From Nematostella vectensis (lineage: Eukaryota; Cnidaria; Anthozoa; Actiniaria; Edwardsiidae): a DNA stretch of 60,000 bases. Of this stretch, positions 12,259-20,595 are shown piece by piece. Within the stretch, counting starts at the first letter, position 1; each line of letters starts with the position of its first letter. Both the position numbers and the translations under genes were made by a program. The notes below the pieces were generated by a model that was not told the DNA's origin, did not search any database, and worked only from the letters and a program-made list of their open reading frames with translations. The DNA lies in assembly GCF_932526225.1 (NCBI RefSeq), contig NC_064034.1, forward strand, positions 14,460,887-14,520,886, given 5' to 3'.

Positions 12259-13160
12259 TTGACGTGTTGAGCAAGTATGCTTGGGTGGTCCCTCTCAAGG
12301 ACAAGACGGGCAAACGGCTCGTCGAGGCGTTTGAGTTGATTTTTAAGAGTGGACGTCAGCCAGAAAAACTTCAAACGGACGATGGCACCGAGTTCAAGAA
12401 TCGAATCTTCCAGGCGTTTCTCAAATCCAAAGGGATCCAACCCTTTTCCACCCGAAGTTATGTGAAAGCTTCTGTGGTAGACCGATTCAATCGCACTCTC
12501 AAGACCTGGATGTGGCGATGGTTTACCCACAAGGAGACATGCCGTTACGTGGACATGTTACCGCAATTGGTGCACAATTACAATCACTCGTACCATCGTA
12601 GCATCCGACGTGGTCCTGCGGACGTGGCCACGTAGGACGATGCTCAGGAGGTGTGAGCTATCTTGTACGGGGAGAAAAGACCGAGGGACCCAAATAATAA
12701 TAAGAAGAGGGTCCCACCCAAATTTAACGTGGGGGATAGGGTGCGGATCAGAAAACTCAAACACGTCTTTGCCAAAGGATACATTCCCAATTGGACCGAA
12801 GAAGTGTTTACGGTGGGTCAGCGGTACAACAACACAAATCAAAAGAACTACGCGTACCGACTTCGCGAATACGATGGAACGTGGTTGGAGGGTCGGTTTT
12901 ACGAACCCGAACTGCAACACGTTAGTCTCGACGAGCAACGGGATATGTTTCGCATCGAACGGGTGATCAGGACGCGGGGGAAGGGCCGAAAAGAAGAGTA
13001 TTTCGTGCAATGGCCTGGATGGCCTGACAAGTACAACAGTTGGGTGTCTGCTCAACTGGCAGGGCCCAGTTGTTTAATGCACGATGACAGACCAACATCA
13101 TTTCCACGTTACGTTACCCAGCAATGCCATTCGAGACGCCTCACCCGACAATTCCATTAA
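12098..13160 (+). pseudogene. INT: Polinton retroviral-type integrase with chromodomain (broken)
   Basis: DDE integrase that would insert the element. Frame 1 (from 12098) gives a Lys-rich start and LLRTIYYDPNHPAALG, the start of the family N-terminus. The zinc-binding HHCC part that should follow is missing, and the catalytic core resumes at about 12210 in another frame (VIDVLSKYAWVVPLKDKTG). Second catalytic Asp: LQTDDGTEF. The usual Glu in KASVVxRFNRTLK is Asp. First-Asp region is damaged. Stops: TAG 12633-12635, TGA 12654-12656. A chromodomain follows (FRIERVIR...YFVQWPGWPDKYNSWV, about 12943-13050), which in relatives may guide insertion to chromatin marks. Confidence 0.88.
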
Positions 13161-14570
13161 CAATTTTTCCATACGCACGCCAAAGACACTGGATTTGCGT
13201 GAGGGACAGTGAGAAGTGGCCTTGGTGTCGTTGATTTACCCTCACACGTGGACAAAGTTCCTACCAAGAGATCATGAAATCTGGATCTACCATCTAGTAC
13301 CTGAACCAAGTTGGCTTCAGGCTAACAAAGATAACCCCAACGCACGCGTCCCTGTCGAAAAAAATTAATAACAAATGGACAAATGGATATCAAAGTGGAT
13401 GATTTCAAAGTCCCGAAATGGCACCAAGTTGCCTTCAATCTTAAGAAGGCTATCGATCAATTCAACAAGGATCGAGCAACCGTGATACAGCAACTTGGTC
13501 AAAGGCACAAGGATGTGGAAATAACGATAGCTACTACATCGAAAAAGATCACCATCAAGATCGGGGAGAACGTTCAACTCCTCTTACGTCCACGAGTAGC
13601 CAAGGCTTAAGGATTCAAGCAATGGGTTTTGGTGGAGTGGACCATGCAATTGCATCCAGATGATGGTATTCTCCCACCCGACTATCAGTTTAGCCAAGCC
13701 GAAATACAAAGTTCTGTTGAGTTGGGTACCCTTGAGCTACGACGACCTGAGCCAATTCCCGGGCTCCGAGAATTTCAATCCACCACTAGTTCACCCCTTT
13801 GCCTCCAAGGAGAGTGATATGACCATCGAAGAACTACACCCCTTTCAAGACATGTACGTGTACTCGAACATGTCCGAGGGCAATCTCGTCATGGGAAGCA
13901 AGTATAATAATCTCCTACGAGTGCCATTGCCTGAAGGAAACTATGGTGAAGCTGTGGAGTAAAAATTTATAAATCCTTATTATTTTCCGATACGCACTCA
14001 GATGATTAACATGATTCAACCCTATATAACCGACGATATGGGAGAACCCATCTCATTTCAGTCTGGTGCCGTCGTAGGGACGTTCGATTCGCCTGACTAT
14101 GACCACCCACGAGAGTATATTCTCTCCTTATCTAGCTCAGACAGAGAAAAAGTAGCTACCAGTGAGATTGGTCATTTTGTCGTATGTCCACCCCAAAGGA
14201 TAGATTTACGCTACAGAAACTGGGAAGTGGGACGTTCCTCGATCATCTACCAACCCAGCTATGATATCTTTACGCCAGACGAACACGATATCTTGATCAT
14301 GTGCAAACATCTAGACCACCACGTCACACCCTCTAACATCACAGAAGACAACTTCATCTTTGGGAGTAACGCCCGCAATGTGTTGCGCGTGATGGTGGCC
14401 CGAGGTGAACCTGGAGGAAGATCTGTAGAACGGAATTTTGAACGCCCGTTCTATTTCCCAGTACGCCCACGGCTCATCGAGCACACTCACATTTATATAA
14501 ACGACGATACAGGCCATTTTCATCTAGTAACATCAAGGTGAAACTTCATGTTCGGCGTACATCTTCGTAA
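13084..14570 (+). pseudogene. Two fused Polinton minor-capsid (penton-like) modules, broken
   Basis: Module 1 starts at 13084 (MTDQHHFHVTLPSN) and runs through EVALVSLIYPHTW, a middle part (13383-13610), MYVYSNM...NLLRV and DDMGEPISFQSG, near 14064. Module 2 follows in the same frame: an N-terminal part aligning with module 1 (YILSLSSSDRE...NWEVGRSSIIY), a shortened middle, then NVLRV...FYFPVR...INDDTG and, after a frame change near 14510, a basic end at 14570. The order matches the minor capsid protein of animal Polintons, which would form capsid vertices. Breaks: TGA 13210-13212, TAA 13366-13368, frame change before 13383, TAA 13608-13610, frame change near 13750, TAA 13960-13962. Module 2 lacks roughly the middle third. 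Confidence 0.72.
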
Positions 14571-14581
14571 TCATCATCATC

Positions 14582-14791
14582 ATGAAGGGGCGAGGCATTC
14601 CCTTTGGAGAAATGTTAAGAAGCATTGGAAATGCTGCAGGTGTGCTCTTTAGCAAAGAGCCATTAGCTCAAAAACGCTTTTTAAATAATACCGTTGCCTC
14701 TGGCACTAAAGTGGGCGCTGAGCTCGCCTCCATTTTAAACCAAAAGGGGAGTGGTCCCATGTATCTTGGTTCCCCTCCACCCTTTATTTGA
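14582..14791 (+). CDS. Small Polinton ORF, 69 aa, unknown
   Basis: Open frame starting directly after an ATC-repeat leader. It is rich in Gly and Ala, with an amphipathic-looking segment (SIGNAAGVLF) and a Gly/Pro end. It sits between the minor and major capsid genes, where Polinton relatives carry small virion accessory proteins, so a structural role is a guess. No family recognised. Sequence downstream to 14910 holds stops in all frames. Confidence 0.45.
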   Translation: MKGRGIPFGEMLRSIGNAAGVLFSKEPLAQKRFLNNTVASGTKVGAELASILNQKGSGPMYLGSPPPFI

Positions 14792-14910
14792 CGTTGGGAG
14801 CAGCGTGGTCTAGGAGATGGCGCACTCGAAGGCAGGCCCCTTGATCAACAAGGATCGGGAAATGGACCATCCCTACTTATGTAGGGGGACTCCAGCGTAT
14901 AAACCAGACC

Positions 14911-15162
14911 ATGGGACCCACCATTTACATTCCTAATGGCATGCCTATCACTCATTCATCCTTTAAAAGCATCAAGCCAAGCACCAAGAAACGAGCACCC
15001 GAACTGGTGAAGTTCCTGCCAAAAACCGTTCCTATAGGAACAGCCATTCAAATGGGTGGTGGTGGTAGAAAGAGTACCCGTCCTCCTCGCCGTCGTGGTG
15101 GTAAAGTTACCCCATCATATCCTCGTCCTCATCGTCCTCGCAGCCCTGATATTCTCGACTAG
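14911..15162 (+). CDS. Small basic Polinton ORF, 83 aa
   Basis: Lys/Arg/Pro-rich protein with a GGGG tract, RRRGG and a PRPHRPRSP tail near residues 51-80. The charge fits nucleic-acid binding such as a core protein that condenses DNA, but this is inference from composition and from its place just before the capsid gene. It may be part of a longer gene shared with the ORF at 14582, as the intervening 120 bp contains stops. Confidence 0.4.
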   Translation: MGPTIYIPNGMPITHSSFKSIKPSTKKRAPELVKFLPKTVPIGTAIQMGGGGRKSTRPPRRRGGKVTPSYPRPHRPRSPDILD

Positions 15163-15244
15163 AAAAAAAGATAAAAATCATCATCGAACACGGAGCATTC
15201 TCAGTTAGCAGTCATATCCTTGCCACGAAGAAGAGCTCTCTCAC

Positions 15245-15277
15245 TCTATCATCATCATCATCATCACCACCACCACC
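15245..15277 (+). repeat. (ATC)n/(ACC)n leader before the capsid start codon
   Basis: A run of ATC repeats turning into ACC repeats ends exactly at the ATG at 15278. A shorter ATC run precedes the ATG at 14582. Probably a simple repeat in the leader. Confidence 0.7.
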
Positions 15278-16596
15278 ATGAGTGTCTTTACAGGGTTAAA
15301 ACAAGTCGCCAATGCAGGGGTGAATTTGTTTACACTTCCTGCTACAGATTTAGCCTTAGAAAAATGCATTTATATTCCGTATACACCATGCGATGAAGAA
15401 GACGATCACATTAAGTGGTACATTTACCCCAGCTCCACTTATATTGATTTGAAGAAAACACACATCCGACTCGAAGTAAAACTCACTAAAGATAATGACG
15501 CTGACCTTACTTCAGGCGAAAAAGTTGCCTTTGTAAACAACGCCTTGCATTCGATGATCAAACAAGTCAAGGTTGAATTGAATAACAGACCCGTTACACT
15601 ACAATCGGATTCGTATGCGTACCGTGCCTACATCGAATCACTCTTTAACTATTCCAAGGAAGGTCAAGAGTCGTACTTGACTGGGGCACTCTGGTACAAA
15701 GACACAACTGGTCATATGGAAGGTACCGATATAACAGGTAGTGCCGCTCTAAACCAAGGATTGAAAACACGCGCCATCTTCACGGCTCTAAGTGCTACCG
15801 TTGGACTGACCGTACCTCTATTCTGCGACATATTCCATTCTGAGCGGTTCCTACTGGACCAAATTCCCATCAAGATCAGAATTGAACTGCAAAAACCACA
15901 ATTTGCCCTCATGTCCCATGGTGGAGATGGGAAATTTAAAATTTCCAAGGGGGCAATTCTTCGCCTGTACCACGTGACAGACTGTACCACGTGACCGACT
16001 CTGTCAGGTTAAATCACGCCAATGAAATGCTCAGACACAACTTGGCCAAGTACCCCTTAACCACTTCTGTAGTCAAAACCGAACAGATCGAAGACGGAAA
16101 ACGATCCAAACTGTTCAGGAACCTATGCAAGGGACTCGTTCCTAAACCGATGATTTTTGGAATCTTCGAGGATGCCGCCTACAATGAATCATACACAAAA
16201 GACCCCTTCAATTTCCAGGTGCCCCATCTGAGCTCTATCGAGGTCAAAGTGGATGGAAACGAAACACCTATCTGAAGTCTCAAAAATATAGGTGGTGAAG
16301 CCATAGATTTGTACCACCGGCTGTTTGACAACGTGTGTGGTCCGTATCGCGGAAGAAGACTGAACATTTCACGTGACGAATTCAAGAATGGGTTCGCCTT
16401 ATTCCCCTTTGACTTCACAGCTGCTGCGAATGCATCATCCGGGTACTTCCAGCCTCAGCATAAAGTAGTGGTGACGCTCGAATTAACCTTCAGTGAAGCC
16501 ACCGACAAGGTGTACAAAGTCGTGCTGTACGGTGAATTCAACAACAACATGGAAGTAGACTCTGCTCGCAACGTGATGTACGACATTCAAGGTTAA
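15278..16596 (+). pseudogene. MCP: Polinton major capsid protein (double jelly-roll), lightly broken
   Basis: Main shell protein, the F54H12.2-like family of animal Polintons. Features: N-terminal VNLFTLPATD, VNNALHSMIKQVKVELN, YAYRAYIESLFNYS, LTGALWYKDTTGHM (about residues 85-150), FLLDQIPIKIRIEL (about 190), LRLYHV, and a C-terminal part with DEFKNGFALFPFD and a final LYGEFNNNMEVD. About 435 codons, usual for the family. Only two lesions: a 17-bp tandem duplication (15967-16000) that shifts the frame, and TGA at 16273-16275. It is the best preserved Polinton gene here. It is followed 23 bp later by the protease. Confidence 0.88.
15967..16000. repeat. 17-bp tandem duplication breaking the capsid gene
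   Basis: gtaccacgtgacagact at 15967-15983 is repeated at 15984-16000 with one change. The size accounts for the frame difference between the capsid segments on either side. Confidence 0.93.
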
Positions 16597-16619
16597 AAAA
16601 ACCCTCCTCCTGCTTAAAA

Positions 16620-17160
16620 ATGGATGACGGGTGGAGAAGAAAGATTAATCTTGGACTAGACGCAATGAGGACCGAAGAATTGAAAGCAATGGCACGCAGC
16701 GAACCTTACATAGAGCCCGTGTTCGAAGGGGTTTTCCCATCAGATCGTCTACCTACCTTCATCCCTGAAGACAGAAACGGATGTGCAGTATACATTGTGA
16801 ATGTGGATCCTGGAAACAAACTTTGAAGCCATTGGTTAGCGGTCTATTTTACTCCACACCGGTGTGATAGTTTTGGTTTTCCTTCACAAGCGTATGGACA
16901 GAACATGCTAGATTTTTGTGCCCTACGACCCCGAATCCACAGCGTCTCCAAACTTTAAACTCAGCCGTGTGTGGACAAAACTGTTTGTTTTTCTTGTAAC
17001 ACCGTACTCGTAACAAACCTTTGGAAGACATTACTTACATGTTTAGCACTCACCCTGATTGGAACGATCAAGTGCTGTGCACGTTTGTACACGCCACGTT
17101 CCACCTGAGAGCCTTGTCACAACGACGACTACGTGATGGACAACGTCGTGTACCGTATTG
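16620..17160 (+). pseudogene. PRO: Adenain/Ulp1-type maturation cysteine protease (broken)
   Basis: The start MDDGWRRKIN...LKAMARSEPYIEP and VYIVNVDPGNK match the N-terminus of Polinton proteases, which would process capsid precursors. The catalytic His appears in SHW at 16827-16835, an acidic DSFG follows, and the Gln/Cys motif VCGQNC is near 16966-16983 in another frame. THPDWNDQV and NDDYVMD mark the C-terminal end. Breaks: TGA 16824-16826, frame change near 16930, TAA 16997-16999, frame change near 17110. The exact end is uncertain because the retroelement junction follows. Confidence 0.7.
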
Positions 17161-17385
17161 CCCTTGGCGTCAGTGTGCTGTACACCAGCACTATTTATTG
17201 CGCCCTTCACTACTCATCGACTAACATAATAAGCAATAATAATAAAAAAAACATTTGTTGGGTTATCTGTGTTCTTGCCATCATTTCTACTACTTCTATG
17301 GGGAATGAAGTGGTTAAGATCAGTTCATTTACCCTAGAGGTATCGCCCAGGATGGACAATCGTCGATTTTGTTGCCCCTGTGCCG

Positions 17386-18477
17386 TCATGTCTGCCCTTT
17401 CGTGCGAGCGGGATTGTGATTGGTACCCTGGGGTGATCCCTGAAGCGGGCACGCTTCCATTCTCCCTTGGAGAAGATGTGGTGGTCTAGACGTACGGGGC
17501 CGCTTGGCCGTGGTGGTGTGTGTGGTGGGGCGGGTATCGTGTTTTGTCTCACCGTGGAGGGATGCTATCTGAGCAATCGGCTCTGCTTGGGTGGCATGGA
17601 CCATCGGGGCTTGGGGCGAACGTTGTTGAGGCTGTCGCTGTGGGCGTCTTGATCGCCGGTTCATCCTATGACAGTCGATGCACAGCTGGTGCGGTTTTTT
17701 GTTCCATCCGCGAGCTCCTTTTGTAAACAGTTTGAATGTCTTTTGACATCCGGGGCATGTTGCTTTTTTCGCCTGATCCGCTTGAGGGGGGCTTGGGGCA
17801 GGGTGCGGTGGGTTTGTTTTTTGTCTCTGGATAGATGAGACGGCAGATAATGAGGGGGAAGGGGGCAGGGCGTTGCGTGCTATTTCCTTACTCTCTACTA
17901 CGGCGATAACTTGATTTATCGGCTTCTCCGGGATACCGTCAATGCCCAGGACTTCCCTCCGAATCTCGTTATCGTATAGTCTGTTTATGATGACGTCACG
18001 GATTACGTGGTCTGTGTAGTCGACGGGACGACTACATGAACACTTCGCGTTGTAGGCGCAGGTTTCAGCTTTGCCTCTTACTTTTGCCGTGAAGGACCTG
18101 AATGACTCGTCTCGCTCTTGTCGCATCTGGAGGAGTTCAGTGCGGAGCACACATGTAGCAATGGGGATAATGGCGAGGGATCGCATGGCTTTCATCAGTT
18201 GGGTTAGTGACTCGTTTGCAGCATTGGGGTTAGCGTTGAGGATGCTGTCTCCCAGCTCATTGCCAGCGCACTGGAAAAGCTGTGATGGGGCTGAGTTTTC
18301 ATCTATCCCAGAGCCTGCTCGGAACACTTCCCATCTTCGTGTAAAGATGTTCCACTCTTCCATTGTTACGCCGACGTCAATCTTCGGCCGGTCTAGTTTT
18401 GGCCCTTTGGGAGCTGTGTTGGCTGGTAGGCGCCCGGGTTGAGCTTCATTTCTGTGGACCAGGTTGTGGTTGGCCAA
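17386..18477 (-). CDS. Gag-like protein of a nested LTR-type retroelement (363 aa, open)
   Basis: Gag-type protein: PKIDVGVTMEEWNIFTRRWE near residues 30-50, an alpha-rich capsid-like middle (SQLFQCAG...LRTELLQMRQERDESFRSF), and a zinc motif CPGC with LCIDC about 24 residues on. It resembles Gag proteins of LTR elements common in cnidarians. On the minus strand it separates Polinton protease and ATPase, so it is a nested insertion. Unlike the Polinton genes the frame is open throughout. In a neighbouring frame at 17552-17334 residues such as LDHHIFSKGEWKRARF suggest the start of the protease/pol region; the rest of pol is absent. Confidence 0.65.
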   Translation of the reverse strand: MANHNLVHRNEAQPGRLPANTAPKGPKLDRPKIDVGVTMEEWNIFTRRWEVFRAGSGIDENSAPSQLFQCAGNELGDSILNANPNAANESLTQLMKAMRSLAIIPIATCVLRTELLQMRQERDESFRSFTAKVRGKAETCAYNAKCSCSRPVDYTDHVIRDVIINRLYDNEIRREVLGIDGIPEKPINQVIAVVESKEIARNALPPSPSLSAVSSIQRQKTNPPHPAPSPPQADQAKKATCPGCQKTFKLFTKGARGWNKKPHQLCIDCHRMNRRSRRPQRQPQQRSPQAPMVHATQAEPIAQIASLHGETKHDTRPTTHTTTAKRPRTSRPPHLLQGRMEACPLQGSPQGTNHNPARTKGQT

Positions 18478-18570
18478 TAGGCAATTGCCACAGCTTCGGA
18501 CGCGTCGGTGGTCTTGAACTCACAGTCGGGTACAGTGCATTCGATGACAACCCTGGCGGCGAATCGATCG

Positions 18571-18755
18571 TATCATGAAGAAAACTCCTCGGATGTAGAT
18601 TGTTTATGGTCTTTAATCACAAACGATGATACGATTCTACAATACAAATCGATTTGCAAACGTATGAGTAACTAATACAAACAATCGGCTATTCATCTAA
18701 GATAACAAACTTACGAATAAGAGTCCGTGTGTCTCTGTATCTCGGAGCATAACGA
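18571..18755 (-). other. Possible 5' LTR/leader of the nested Gag element
   Basis: AT-rich, non-coding 185 bp directly upstream of the Gag start on the minus strand, ending at Polinton ATPase sequence. No second LTR copy or target duplication could be found by eye, so borders are a guess. Confidence 0.25.
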
Positions 18756-19404
18756 ATGACCGTGATCCAAGATGGCCGACCGGGGAGACCTGTCAGAGGT
18801 CTTCTTGAGCCATCGGATCGGTCAGAGGTAGTCCCTTCAGTGGTGGGACCTAGTCAATCGGGAAAAACCACCTGGGTCCATGCCTTGTTGCAACAAGCAC
18901 CTCGGGCTTTTGACAAACAATTTCGTAAAATCATCTACTGTTACGGGGAATGGCAACCCTTATTTGACTCGATGCAACGTCAACTGGGTGTCCAATTCCA
19001 TCATGGTTTACCCGACTCCATCACAGACCTATTTGGAAAACACGATACCCCAGGCTTACTCATTATGGACGACCTAATGGATGAAATCGACTGGGTGGTG
19101 AAAGTCTTCACCCAAGAATCTCAATACCATGATATCACTACCCTATTTTTGTCACAGAATTTATTCCCTAGATTTCAATCAACGGTCATTACTTTGTGTT
19201 GTTCAAAGACCCGAGGAACCAATTGGGAGTACGCATGCTTGCACAGCAAGCGTTTCCAGGACAGTTAGATTACGTGATGGATGCGTACCGACAAGCCACA
19301 CTAGAACCTCGTGTCTACTTGTTGATGGATTTTAACCAAAAATTATATTATATTTCACCTTTAGATTTAGAAGGGGAATGTGCATCTACCCAGGTGACTA
19401 CACA
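18756..19404 (+). pseudogene. ATP: Polinton FtsK/A32-type packaging ATPase (frameshifted)
   Basis: Motor that would pump element DNA into capsids. Walker A is GPSQSGKTTW (18850-18879) and Walker B is LLIMDDLMDE near 19056-19087. Further: YHDITTLFLSQNLFP (sensor-like region), then after a frame change near 19175 the frame continues with YFVLFKDPRNQLGVRMLAQQ and YLLMDFNQKLYYISPL. The N-terminal end is unclear because the nested retroelement adjoins it. A single frameshift is the only clear lesion. Confidence 0.87.
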
Positions 19405-20520
19405 AAAAAGTTTGTTTTTCCACTTAGGGCTACAACTAGGGGAATCAAGTGTTTCCAGGGTTCATAGAAAGGAGATTCTAATGTCCTTTTTTATTACAAA
19501 TGTCCTTTTTTTATACAAAATCTCAGAGATTAGGGCACCAGCGATCACAGCTGGAGTACAGAAAAATAAACTCACCACAAGTTCTAGACTTCTGAAAAAT
19601 TGCCCTCGAAGCCGTGATTAACCTCTCCCAAGGTAGATCCAACAGATCATTTTATAATCCACTCATTTCTCCCTGCATCGTGCAAACGACTCTCACCTGT
19701 TCAGCTCCATTGACTCCTGACTATTTTTGAGCTGAATTTACAAAAAAAAAACGACTGAAAACAGATACCCCCCCTATTCTGAGTTTTATACAGCCCATTA
19801 AAGTCAAACACCGCTGCACCTAGTCAGTGGTATCCTAGCTTTACAACTCTTTGCAGTCCCCAATTTTAATACACTTTTAGTCGATGGTTGCTTGTATTTT
19901 TCATAAAAAAATAGCTCGAGCTATGAGCATATTGGGAGAGTGTCCTATGACATTACGAAGTCTATTGCTGAGCAGTGTTTGCTGATCTCTCCCTTGTGTG
20001 GTATTTTGAGCGTTTTGTTAAGAGGGGTGATTCTGCTATTCTTTCCTTGTTTGATTTGAAATTTTTCAAAGAACCTGTGCTATTATTTGGCTTAAGAGTA
20101 TTTGCTATCACCTTGGTTGGATGCATATCTTCAAGACTATTTATCCCTTAGAGTGATGCCTGAGAAACACATAATTTTCCTCTCAGAACATAATTCGCAC
20201 AAAAAAATGCATAATAACACATAATTAAAAAAGGGAATACCAATGAAAAAATGCTAGTTTCTTGAGCACTTCAAATATCTATGTCCGATTTTCCAGCACT
20301 TCTTTGGGAAATATAACACTATTTCTTTGCCAAAAGTAGAAGAAAGTATGGTTGAGAATCAAAAACTACAAGGAATTCCACCCTAAAGCTGTTGCAAACT
20401 GGGCACTACTGTAACTCTATGGTTGAGTATCAAAAACTACTAGGAATTTCATCTAGGAATCATCGATGACGTCACTTAAAGCACAAAACGTGATATCAAG
20501 CAAAAACATTTATATCTCTT
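19405..20520. other. No gene seen; Polinton right flank
   Basis: About 1.1 kb without a supported ORF. The right end of the Polinton should lie here, but with the left end lost no terminal inverted repeat could be matched. A pair of direct repeats (tatggttgag.atcaaaaactac) starts at 20347 and 20421. Confidence 0.5.
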
Positions 20521-20528
20521 GAAAGAAA

Positions 20529-20564
20529 CACCGTTTCACAACCAAACTCGGTTGTGAAACGGTG
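20529..20564. repeat. Perfect 15-bp hairpin upstream of PRPF38A-like start
   Basis: caccgtttcacaacc at 20529-20543 and its exact inverse at 20550-20564, with a 6-nt loop, 31 bp before the ATG. Confidence 0.9.
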
Positions 20565-20595
20565 AAATTTAAGACTGACTTGACAAGAATCCAAG

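Noticed and set aside
17467-18578. Plus-strand ORFs over the Gag element
   Set aside because: Shadows of the 363-codon Gag frame on the minus strand.
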